A DNA stretch of 32,250 nt from NCBI GenBank assembly GCA_900540255.1, contig UQFE01000026.1, positions 1 through 32,250 of the forward strand, in the 5' to 3' direction. The position numbers and the translations under genes are program-made. The notes below the pieces were generated by a model. The model searched no databases, was not told the origin of the DNA, and saw only the letters and a program-made list of their open reading frames with translations. Positions 26,132 to 32,250 of the stretch are shown here, piece after piece (within the stretch, counting starts at the first letter, position 1; each line of letters starts with the position of its first letter). The stretch comes from an uncultured Clostridium sp. (lineage in GTDB: Bacteria; Bacillota; Clostridia; Clostridiales; Clostridiaceae).

Positions 26132-27820
26132 ATGAAGAACTTAAGTGATTTAAAGAGAGAGTTAGAAAAAATTGATGGTCATGGATATAAAACTTATAAG
26201 ACATTAGAAGGACAATATAGTTTTGAAGATTATATTTTAAGTATAGATCATGTTCAAGGTGATCCTTTTGCTTCGCCATCAAGGATTAGAGTTATAGTAA
26301 ATAGTAATAATAACTTTCCTAAAAATTTATTTGATGAAAAATATAAAAAAATTACTATTTGTGATTTTTTAACTAGATTATTTAGTAAAAATATATATAA
26401 GTATGGAGAAAAAGTATTTGGCTCAGGTAAAAGTGGACTTATTGAAATAAGTAAATGCTCTCAACAAGTAATAGAAAGAACTTCAATAATAATAAATAAT
26501 GAAAAAATAGAGGCTAGATTTTATGTTGGATTTCCAGCAAGGGGAAGAAGTGTATTATCTAAAGAGTTAGAAAAAATATTATTTAATATTATACCTAATA
26601 TAGTTAAAAATACTTTAATTTATAATAATATAAATATTAAAGCTTTAAATGACAAATTAAAATTATTAGAAGATCAAGAATTTATAAGAAAACAATTGAA
26701 AGATAAAAAACTTATTGCCTTTATAGCAAATAATTCTATATTACCAAGAGAAAGTGGGATTTCTCAAAAACCATTAAAAGATGGTAAAAAGTTTATTTCA
26801 CCTAAGGAGCTAGAGGTAGAATTTAATACACCTAATAGAGGATTAATTAAAGGAATGGGAATACCAGAAGGAATAACATTAATAGTTGGTGGAGGTTATC
26901 ATGGAAAATCAACATTGCTTAAGGCATTAGAGCTTGGAGTATATAATCACATTGAGGGTGATGGAAGAGAATTTGTCATAACAGATAATACTGCATTAAA
27001 AGTTAGAGCAGAAGATGGAAGAGCAATAACTAAGACTGATATATCTTTATTCATTAATAATTTGCCAAATGGAAAAGATACTAAGAAGTTTTATACTGAA
27101 AATGCAAGTGGAAGTACATCACAAGCAGCTAATATAATAGAGGGTATTGAAAGTGGAACAAAATTATTTTTAATAGATGAAGATACATCAGCTACTAATT
27201 TTATGATTAGAGATAGTGTTATGCAACAGCTTGTATCTAAAGATAAAGAGCCTATAACACCATTTATTGATGTAGCAAGAAGCCTTTATAAACAAAAGGG
27301 AATATCAACTATATTAGTTGCAGGAAGTTCAGGGGACTTTTTTGATATTGCAGATTTAGTAATTCAAATGGATAATTATGAACCTTATGAAGTTACTAAA
27401 AAGGCAAAAGCTTTAAGTAGAGGGATAACTAATGTAAATGAAAATTTAAAGGTGGATATTGATTTTAATAGGGTGATTCTTAAAGGGACCATAGAAAGTA
27501 GCCCAAAGGGTGTTAAGGTTAAAACTTTAGGTAAGGATGGAATTTCTATTAATAAAGAAAATATAGATTTAAGAGCTGTAGAACAAATTGTAGATAATGA
27601 ACAGTTAAATACAATTGGAGCAATTATGAAATATGCTGAAAATAAATTAATGGGAAAAAATTTAACTTTAGCACAAATTGCAGATAATATAACTGAAGAA
27701 TTAAAGAATAATCTTATTGGAATTGAAAATATTAAAGGTGGATATGGAAGCTTTGCTATAGTAAGAAAGCAAGAAATAATGTGTGCATATAATAGATATA
27801 GAAAAATAAAAATTAGATAA
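26132..27820 (+). CDS. Predicted ABC-class ATPase (COG3044, MRB1590-like)
   Basis: A 562-residue soluble protein. The first 240 residues are the family-specific N-terminal domain (DYILSIDHVQGDPFASPSRIRV, FPARGRSV). The ATPase core follows: Walker A VGGGYHGKSTLL (G253-T261), a signature-like ENASGSTSQAANIIEGI, and Walker B LFLIDEDTSATNFM (D349, E350). The His next to the P-loop and the SGSTSQ signature are characteristic. Structures exist for the trypanosome relative MRB1590, which binds RNA, so nucleic-acid binding is possible; the bacterial role is unknown to me. It has no membrane segment, so it is not a transporter. Start 26132 has GAAGGGAAG upstream. It is translated 3 nt after the DUF1836 gene, so the two form one operon. 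Confidence 0.85.
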   Translation: MKNLSDLKRELEKIDGHGYKTYKTLEGQYSFEDYILSIDHVQGDPFASPSRIRVIVNSNNNFPKNLFDEKYKKITICDFLTRLFSKNIYKYGEKVFGSGKSGLIEISKCSQQVIERTSIIINNEKIEARFYVGFPARGRSVLSKELEKILFNIIPNIVKNTLIYNNINIKALNDKLKLLEDQEFIRKQLKDKKLIAFIANNSILPRESGISQKPLKDGKKFISPKELEVEFNTPNRGLIKGMGIPEGITLIVGGGYHGKSTLLKALELGVYNHIEGDGREFVITDNTALKVRAEDGRAITKTDISLFINNLPNGKDTKKFYTENASGSTSQAANIIEGIESGTKLFLIDEDTSATNFMIRDSVMQQLVSKDKEPITPFIDVARSLYKQKGISTILVAGSSGDFFDIADLVIQMDNYEPYEVTKKAKALSRGITNVNENLKVDIDFNRVILKGTIESSPKGVKVKTLGKDGISINKENIDLRAVEQIVDNEQLNTIGAIMKYAENKLMGKNLTLAQIADNITEELKNNLIGIENIKGGYGSFAIVRKQEIMCAYNRYRKIKIR

Positions 27821-27824
27821 AATG

Positions 27825-27849
27825 GAAAAAATATCTAGTATATTTTTTT
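27825..27849 (+). terminator. Weak A/T hairpin after the ABC-class ATPase gene
   Basis: AAAAAATAT and ATATTTTTTT arms around CTAGT with a T run. There is no G/C in the stem, so termination is uncertain and readthrough into tRNA-Glu is possible. Confidence 0.35.
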
Positions 27850-27894
27850 GATATATGGTAATATTAATATTGTTAAGTTAAAAATTAACAATAT

Positions 27895-27969
27895 GGCTTG
27901 TTGGTCAAGAGGTAAAGACGTCACCCTCTCACGGTGAAATCAGGGGTTCGATTCCCCTACAGGTCACCA
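27895..27969 (+). tRNA. tRNA-Glu (CUC)
   Basis: Acceptor GGCTTGT pairs with ACAGGTC (two G-U type pairs), discriminator A and CCA at 27967-27969. The anticodon stem TCACC/GGTGA encloses CTCTCAC, giving CUC, which reads GAG. T arm AGGGG-TTCGATT-CCCCT. The D arm (GGTCAAGAGGTAAAGACG) is typical of Glu/Gln tRNAs. Confidence 0.94.
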
Positions 27970-27983
27970 TTATCAAGGATTTT

Positions 27984-28017
27984 GGAGTTAAACAATTTTT
28001 GTTTGCTCCTTTTTTTA
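27984..28017 (+). terminator. Terminator of tRNA-Glu
   Basis: GGAGTTAAAC (27984-27993) and GTTTGCTCC (28001-28009) form a hairpin with one bulge, followed by eight T. Confidence 0.85.
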
Positions 28018-28023
28018 TAAAAA

Positions 28024-28121
28024 GGGGCTGTCGAAATAAAACTTTTATACACAATATATTGTTTTAAAAAATAAAAATTAATACAATATATTGTAGTATT
28101 TATTCTTAATGCGACATCCCC
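28024..28121. repeat. Palindromic MITE-like element, copy 2 (inverted)
   Basis: A 98-bp near-identical copy, in inverted orientation, of the element at 4491-4590. Both ACAATATATTGT palindromes are kept (28051-28062 and 28083-28094) with the same 20-nt spacing as copy 1. Differences are concentrated at the ends (GGGGATG against GGGGAATG, and a changed GTCGAAATAAA end). Relative to yjiH, which ends 7 nt away on the minus strand, it has the same orientation as copy 1 has to serS, with C's running into T's on the minus strand, so it probably terminates yjiH. Confidence 0.85.
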
Positions 28122-28127
28122 AAATAT

Positions 28128-29510
28128 TTAATATATAAAATTTGCAATTAAAACTATAACTGGTAAAGTTATTAAGGTTCTTTCTATAAATATTATAATT
28201 AATTCTTTTATATTTATTGGAATCTTAGAACCAAGTAAAACACCACCAACTTCAGACATATATATAAGTTGAGTTACAGAAACTGCAGCAACTATAAATC
28301 TTGTCATTTCACTTTGTATAGTTGTTGAAGCAACAACTGAAGGAAGTAACATATCAGCAAATCCAACAACTAATGTTTGAGATGCTTGTGCAGCTTCAGG
28401 TACTTGTAATAATTGAAGTAGAGGAATAAAAGGTATTCCTAAGATTTTAAATACTGGAGTATAGTTAGCTATTATAAGTGCTATTGTTGCCATACACATA
28501 ACAACAGGTAAGACTCCAATCCACATTTCTAAAACATTTTTAGCACCATCAGTAAAGAATTCTTTTATGCTAGAATTTTTTCTTGCTTTTATTATAGCTT
28601 GTTCATATCCCCATGAAAAAGATGTATATCCACTAGGAATAGATTCATCTATTTTTTTATTTTCTCCATTATAATATGTATCTTTCTTTTTTGATAATGG
28701 ATATATTCTTGGAATTATTATTGCAGCAACTATACCAGCAATACTAACAGTTAAGTAAAATGGAACAAACATATTTCCAAGCCCAACAGTATTTATTACA
28801 ACTAAACTAAATGTAATTGAAACTGCTGAAAATGTAGTACTTATAGTAGCGGCTTCTCTTTCTGTATAAAATCCATCTTCATATTGTTTACTAGTTAGCA
28901 TTATTCCTAAAGTACCATCACCTAACCAAGATGTGATACAGTCAATTGAAGAACGACCAGGTAATTTAAATACTGGTCTCATTACTTTAGTTAATAATGC
29001 ACCAAAAAACTCTAATAAACCAAAATTAAGTAGTAATGGTAAGAATAATCCTGCAAATAAGAATATAGAAAATAATACAGTTAAAAGATCATGTAATACA
29101 AAAGCACCAGTATCACTATTAATTATCATTTCAGGTCCTACATTAAGAGTAACAAGTAATCCAAATATTCCACCTAGTACTCTTGAAGTTAACCAAATTG
29201 AAGTTGTACTAAATAGTGAATTTAAAAGCTTATTATTTATTATAAATTTTGGCTTAAAAACTGTTGCTATAAAACTAAATATAGCGGAAATAATCAGTGT
29301 TATGGTAATTATGTATACTAAATATTCACCAAGAAAATTTACTAGTTTTCCAGAAAAAATAGCTATTGGAATAGTAACATCGCCTTCATGTTTTATTGGA
29401 ATTATAAATAATAAAACACCAATTAGAGAAGGAATAATGAATTTTAACTTATCTTTTAAGGAAACTTTAGTTTTATCATTATCAAATGGTTTTAAATTTG
29501 AAACTTCCAT
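28128..29510 (-). CDS. YjiH family membrane protein (nucleoside-recognition GATE domain)
   Basis: A 460-residue polytopic protein with about ten to eleven hydrophobic segments starting at residues 26-42 (FIIPSLIGVLLFIIPI). It carries two gate-like motifs of the nucleoside recognition family: WLGDGTLGIMLTSKQYEDGFYTEREAATISTTFSAVSITF in the first half and GFADMLLPSVVASTTIQSEMTRFIVAAVSVTQLIYMSEVGG in the second. E. coli and Bacillus YjiH relatives share this layout; they are placed with spore maturation SpmA/SpmB and nucleoside transporters, but no substrate is proved. ATG 29510 with AAGGAG upstream. Monocistronic, divergent from proB, and followed by the palindromic repeat. Likely a transporter in the cytoplasmic membrane. 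Confidence 0.82.
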   Translation of the reverse strand: MEVSNLKPFDNDKTKVSLKDKLKFIIPSLIGVLLFIIPIKHEGDVTIPIAIFSGKLVNFLGEYLVYIITITLIISAIFSFIATVFKPKFIINNKLLNSLFSTTSIWLTSRVLGGIFGLLVTLNVGPEMIINSDTGAFVLHDLLTVLFSIFLFAGLFLPLLLNFGLLEFFGALLTKVMRPVFKLPGRSSIDCITSWLGDGTLGIMLTSKQYEDGFYTEREAATISTTFSAVSITFSLVVINTVGLGNMFVPFYLTVSIAGIVAAIIIPRIYPLSKKKDTYYNGENKKIDESIPSGYTSFSWGYEQAIIKARKNSSIKEFFTDGAKNVLEMWIGVLPVVMCMATIALIIANYTPVFKILGIPFIPLLQLLQVPEAAQASQTLVVGFADMLLPSVVASTTIQSEMTRFIVAAVSVTQLIYMSEVGGVLLGSKIPINIKELIIIFIERTLITLPVIVLIANFIY

Positions 29511-29590
29511 TTTTTCTCCTTTTATAACAAAAAAATTTTAATTATTAAACTACATTAATTCTAAATGCAAAGATATCAAAAATCAACATA

Positions 29591-29604
29591 TTTTATGCAT
29601 AAAA
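29591..29604. promoter_or_regulatory. 14-bp palindrome in the yjiH-proB gap
   Basis: TTTTATGCATAAAA, perfectly symmetric. The same 14 bases occur at 4593-4606, just after repeat copy 1. Possible operator for yjiH or proBA; no known box is matched. Confidence 0.3.
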
Positions 29605-29684
29605 ATTTAGAAAAACTTTATAATTTTTTATTTTTATACAGAATTATTCAAAAGTTTTAATTTTTATTCAATTTTATGGACATG

Positions 29685-29690
29685 TATAAT
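29685..29690 (+). promoter_or_regulatory. Candidate -10 of proBA
   Basis: TATAAT with only a poor -35 (TTTATT at 29663-29668, 16 bp upstream). The leader has no T-box features, so proline control by T-box is not supported here. Confidence 0.35.
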
Positions 29691-29798
29691 TTTAATAGGT
29701 AAATTTGTATATAAATATAAAGGAAATTTTTATGGTAAATACTAATAAAGATAATTATAATATATAAATAACAAATTAAGATTTAGGAGATGATCTGT

Positions 29799-30611
29799 TT
29801 GAACTATAGAGAGCAAATGAAAAGGTGTAATAGAATAGTAATTAAAGTAGGAACATCAACACTTACTTATGATAATGGTAATATAAACTTAACAAGAATA
29901 GAAAAGTTAACAAGGGTATTATCTGATTTAATGAATTCAGGAAAAGAAGTTGTTCTTGTTTCATCTGGAGCAGTTGGTGTTGGAGTTAATAAGATTAAAT
30001 TAAAAGAAAAACCAAAGAGTATAAAAGAAAAACAAGCAGCTGCTGCTGTAGGACAATGTGAACTTATGCATATATATAGTAAATTCTTTGGAGAATATAG
30101 CCATATTGTTGGGCAAGTTTTATTAACAAGAGATGTTGTTGAAGATGATCATATAAGAGAAAATGTTGTAAATACATTTGAAACTTTATTAGAAAATAAA
30201 ATTATACCAATAGTTAATGAAAATGATACTGTTGCTATAGACGAAATTGAAAATATAGTTAGATTTGGTGATAATGATAACTTATCAGCAATAGTTGCTG
30301 AATTAGTTAGTGCTGATTTATTAATTATATTATCTGATATAGATGGTTTTTATGACTCAGATCCAAGAAAAAATCCAAATTCAAAATTAATAAAAACAGT
30401 AGAAGAAATTACACCAGAATTAGAAGCTTGTGCTGGTGGTGCAGGAAGTAATCTTGGAACTGGAGGAATGGCAACAAAATTAACTGCAGCTAAAAGAGCT
30501 ATATCAGCAAATTGCAACATGATATTAGCAAATGGGGAAAATCCATCACTATTAATAGATATAGTAGAAGGAAAAGAAGTTGGAACATTGTTTATGAAAA
30601 AAAATAAATAG
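29799..30611 (+). CDS. proB: Glutamate 5-kinase
   Basis: A roughly 270-residue amino-acid kinase, the first step of proline synthesis (glutamate to glutamyl 5-phosphate). The N-terminal phosphate loop is [15 protein letters not shown], and [37 protein letters not shown] and [14 protein letters not shown] follow in order. [24 protein letters not shown] is the ATP/Mg loop. There is no C-terminal PUA domain, as in many Firmicutes, so it is the short form. The start is uncertain: ATG 29790 abuts the TTAGGAG site (29784-29789), while TTG 29799 lies at good distance and leaves [19 protein letters not shown] favour TTG. proA follows 17 nt later. Feedback inhibition by proline is expected from the family. 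Confidence 0.93.
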   Translation: MNYREQMKRCNRIVIKVGTSTLTYDNGNINLTRIEKLTRVLSDLMNSGKEVVLVSSGAVGVGVNKIKLKEKPKSIKEKQAAAAVGQCELMHIYSKFFGEYSHIVGQVLLTRDVVEDDHIRENVVNTFETLLENKIIPIVNENDTVAIDEIENIVRFGDNDNLSAIVAELVSADLLIILSDIDGFYDSDPRKNPNSKLIKTVEEITPELEACAGGAGSNLGTGGMATKLTAAKRAISANCNMILANGENPSLLIDIVEGKEVGTLFMKKNK

Positions 30612-30628
30612 AAGGGAGTTTTATAATA

Positions 30629-31873
30629 ATGAATGAATTAATAAATAAGGGTAAAAAAGCAAAAGAAGTTTCTTTTATATTATCAAATTTAAGCACATTA
30701 GAAAAAAATAAAGGATTAAATGCAATGGCTAATTCTTTAGTTAATAATAAAGAAGAAATACTTAAGGCTAATAAAATTGATTTACAAGCATCAATGGAAA
30801 AGGGTACATCTAAATCTATGTTAGATAGATTAGCATTAACTGAGGAAAGAATAGAAGGCATGTCAAATGGTTTAAGACAAGTTGTAGCATTACCAGATCC
30901 AATAGGAGAGGTATTAGGAATGTGGACAAGACCAAATGGACTTCAAATTGGACAAAAGAGAGTTCCTTTAGGTGTTATAGGAATAATATATGAAGCAAGA
31001 CCTAACGTAACAAGTGATGCAGCAGGACTTTGTTTTAAAGCGGGTAATGCAGTTATTTTAAGAGGTGGAAGTGAAGCTATTAATTCTAATAAAGCAATAG
31101 TTAAAGTATTAAGAGAAGGACTTAAATCAGTAGGGCTTCCAGAAGATTCAATTCAATTAATTGAAGATACAAGTAGGGAAGTTGCAACTGAAATGATGAA
31201 ATTAAATGACTACATTGATGTGTTAATTCCAAGAGGTGGAGCAGGACTTATTCAAGCTGTAGTTAAAAATGCAACAGTTCCTGTAATTGAGACAGGAACA
31301 GGAAATTGTCATATATATGTTGATGAATATGCAGATTTTGAAATGGCTAAAAATATAGTTATAAATGCTAAAACATCAAGACCTTCAGTATGTAATGCAG
31401 CAGAAAAGTTATTAGTTCATGAAAAAATAGCTAAAGATTTTATGCCTATAATATTAAAAGCATTAAGAGACAAGGATGTAGAAATAAGAGGAGATAAATC
31501 TTCTATTGCTTATGATTCATCAATAAAAAAGGCAAATAAAGAAGAATGGTATAATGAATATTTAGATTATATAATAGGTGTAAAAGTTGTAAATGATATT
31601 GATGAAGCAATTGATATTATTAATCATTATGGTTCTGGACATTCAGAAGCTATAATTACTAAAGATTATGATAATTCTCAAAAGTTCTTACAAAAAGTAG
31701 ATGCAGCAGCTGTTTATGTAAATGCATCAACTAGATTTACAGATGGAGAAGAGTTTGGATTTGGTGCTGAAATAGGAATTAGTACTCAAAAGCTTCATGC
31801 AAGAGGACCAATGGGGCTTAAAGAACTAACTACTATTAAATATATTATTTATGGAAATGGTCAAATAAGATAA
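30629..31873 (+). CDS. proA: Glutamate-5-semialdehyde dehydrogenase (gamma-glutamyl phosphate reductase)
   Basis: A 414-residue NADPH-dependent enzyme of the aldehyde dehydrogenase fold, which reduces glutamyl 5-phosphate to the semialdehyde, the second step of proline synthesis. Visible are [68 protein letters not shown], the catalytic Cys in [15 protein letters not shown], and [33 protein letters not shown] at the end. Length is standard. GAAGGGAG at 30611-30618 is the ribosome binding site for ATG 30629. It is in an operon with proB. No strong terminator follows; the region after it runs into an IS607-type insertion. Confidence 0.97.
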   Translation: MNELINKGKKAKEVSFILSNLSTLEKNKGLNAMANSLVNNKEEILKANKIDLQASMEKGTSKSMLDRLALTEERIEGMSNGLRQVVALPDPIGEVLGMWTRPNGLQIGQKRVPLGVIGIIYEARPNVTSDAAGLCFKAGNAVILRGGSEAINSNKAIVKVLREGLKSVGLPEDSIQLIEDTSREVATEMMKLNDYIDVLIPRGGAGLIQAVVKNATVPVIETGTGNCHIYVDEYADFEMAKNIVINAKTSRPSVCNAAEKLLVHEKIAKDFMPIILKALRDKDVEIRGDKSSIAYDSSIKKANKEEWYNEYLDYIIGVKVVNDIDEAIDIINHYGSGHSEAIITKDYDNSQKFLQKVDAAAVYVNASTRFTDGEEFGFGAEIGISTQKLHARGPMGLKELTTIKYIIYGNGQIR

Positions 31874-31897
31874 GTGAAAGCCCAAATTTTAATTTGG

Positions 31898-31928
31898 TTG
31901 CTTGAACTTACTCCTATGAGCAAAGTAA
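31898..31928 (+). other. Possible small pseudoknot after proA
   Basis: TTGCT (31898-31902) can pair with AGCAA (31919-31923), and TTAC (31908-31911) with GTAA (31925-31928), an interleaved H-type arrangement 28 nt before the orphan ribosome binding site. The stems are short and it may be chance. A weak hairpin CCAAAT/ATTTGG (31881-31896) precedes it. Confidence 0.2.
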
Positions 31929-31955
31929 ATATAGCGTTTCAGATAATAATTATAT

Positions 31956-31962
31956 AAGGAGG
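31956..31962 (+). promoter_or_regulatory. Orphan ribosome binding site
   Basis: A perfect AAGGAGG with no start codon at usable distance: the following bases are AATATATAGTC, and the next ATG (31987) opens only an 18-codon frame. It looks like the 5' end of a gene whose body was moved away by the IS607-type insertion just downstream. Confidence 0.55.
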
Positions 31963-31965
31963 AAT

Positions 31966-32250
31966 ATATAGTCAATTAAAATATTGATGAATGTGTTTAA
32001 AAGTATTAATATGTGCCCAAGGAGTGATATTAATGAACAGTAAACACATAACAAGTTACAAACCAAAAGATTTTGCTGAATTACTTGGAGTGAGTGTAAA
32101 AACCTTTCAACGTTGGGATAGAGAAAACATATTAAAGGTAAAAAGAACACTAACAGACAGAAGATATTTTACTTACGAACAGTATTTAGAGTTTAAAGGC
32201 ATCAATGGTTCTGATAATGATAGAAAGACAGTTATTTATACTAGAGTTTC
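31966..32250 (+). mobile_element. IS607-family insertion sequence, left part
   Basis: The tnpA start of an IS607-family element is at 32033 and runs off the window. IS607 elements have no terminal inverted repeats and make no target duplication, so the left boundary cannot be read directly; I place it just after the orphan ribosome binding site because such elements usually have several tens of bases before tnpA. A tnpB (RNA-guided nuclease) gene often follows but would lie outside. Confidence 0.65.
32033..32250 (+). CDS. tnpA: IS607-family serine recombinase TnpA, partial
   Basis: ATG 32033 behind AAGGAG (32019-32024). The 72 complete codons encode a MerR-like HTH (YKPKDFAELLGVSVKTFQRW, then DRENILKVKRTLTDRRYFTYEQYLEF) and the beginning of a serine recombinase domain (RKTVIYTRV), the order peculiar to IS607 transposases where DNA binding is N-terminal. 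The catalytic Ser is expected directly after the visible end (usually RVSS or similar). The frame is open to the last base of the window, so no truncation is evident on this side. Its codon use is as AT-rich as the host's. Confidence 0.9.
   Translation, partial: MNSKHITSYKPKDFAELLGVSVKTFQRWDRENILKVKRTLTDRRYFTYEQYLEFKGINGSDNDRKTVIYTRV

Noticed and set aside
28933..29541. 202-codon plus-strand frame opposite yjiH
   Set aside because: It is a shadow of a strong membrane-protein gene on the other strand, with no ribosome binding site or recognisable domain.
29732..29767. 11-codon frame MVNTNKDNYNI before proB, with AAAGGAAAT upstream
   Set aside because: As a leader peptide it contains no proline or other regulatory codon run, and no attenuator hairpin follows; likely chance in AT-rich DNA.
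29541..29789. Proline T-box before proBA
   Set aside because: Looked for because some Firmicutes use one; there is no AGGGTGG-type T-box sequence or terminator in the gap.
31950..32150. 66-codon minus-strand frame at the right edge
   Set aside because: It overlaps the IS607 tnpA start on the other strand and has no family features.

Overview
The window is AT-rich Gram-positive DNA, most likely from Clostridium sensu stricto and close to C. perfringens in gene content. The evidence is the codon use (AGA for Arg, TTA for Leu), strong AGGAGG-type ribosome binding sites, a T-box serS leader, AddAB in place of RecBCD, genomically encoded CCA on the tRNAs, and a NiaR / FAD oxidoreductase / DUF1667 / serS order that I recall from C. 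perfringens. Species cannot be fixed by eye. Almost everything is chromosomal housekeeping, mostly on the + strand.

Layout. 1-74: end of tRNA-Ala(UGC) and its terminator. 196-2889: likely operon of an HD-domain protein, the niacin repressor NiaR, a FAD oxidoreductase with a BFD-type [2Fe-2S] tail, and a shortened DUF1667 protein. 2930-4475: serine T-box leader and serS, closed by a 100-bp palindromic repeat that also looks like a terminator. 4832-7768: pantothenate operon panG-panB-panC-panD, using a DUF2520-type ketopantoate reductase. 8013-8201: tRNA-Ser(UGA) and tRNA-Ser(GCU). 8373-9314: ROK glucokinase behind a cre-like operator. 9598-16787: addB-addA. 17055-18644: ABC-F ATPase with a degenerate second ATPase domain. 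18711-20360: TetR regulator divergent from phosphatidylserine decarboxylase. 20427-21735 (minus): tRNA-Arg(ACG) followed by a stand-alone CARF plus DUF1887 nuclease (Card1/Can2-like). 21857-24532: L,D-transpeptidase and CCA-adding enzyme. 24688-27820: haemolysin III-type membrane protein divergent from a DUF1836 regulator and an ABC-class ATPase, both sides carrying the same palindrome. 27895-28121: tRNA-Glu(CUC) and a second copy of the palindromic repeat. 28128-29510 (minus): YjiH-type membrane protein. 29799-31873: proline genes proB-proA. 31956-32250: an orphan ribosome binding site, then the left part of an IS607-family element cut by the window end.

The parts most worth following up are the stand-alone CARF nuclease with no CRISPR locus nearby, the HlyIII / DUF1836 / ABC-class ATPase module with twin operators, the paired 3'-end palindromic elements after serS and yjiH, and the IS607 insertion that appears to have separated a ribosome binding site from its gene.
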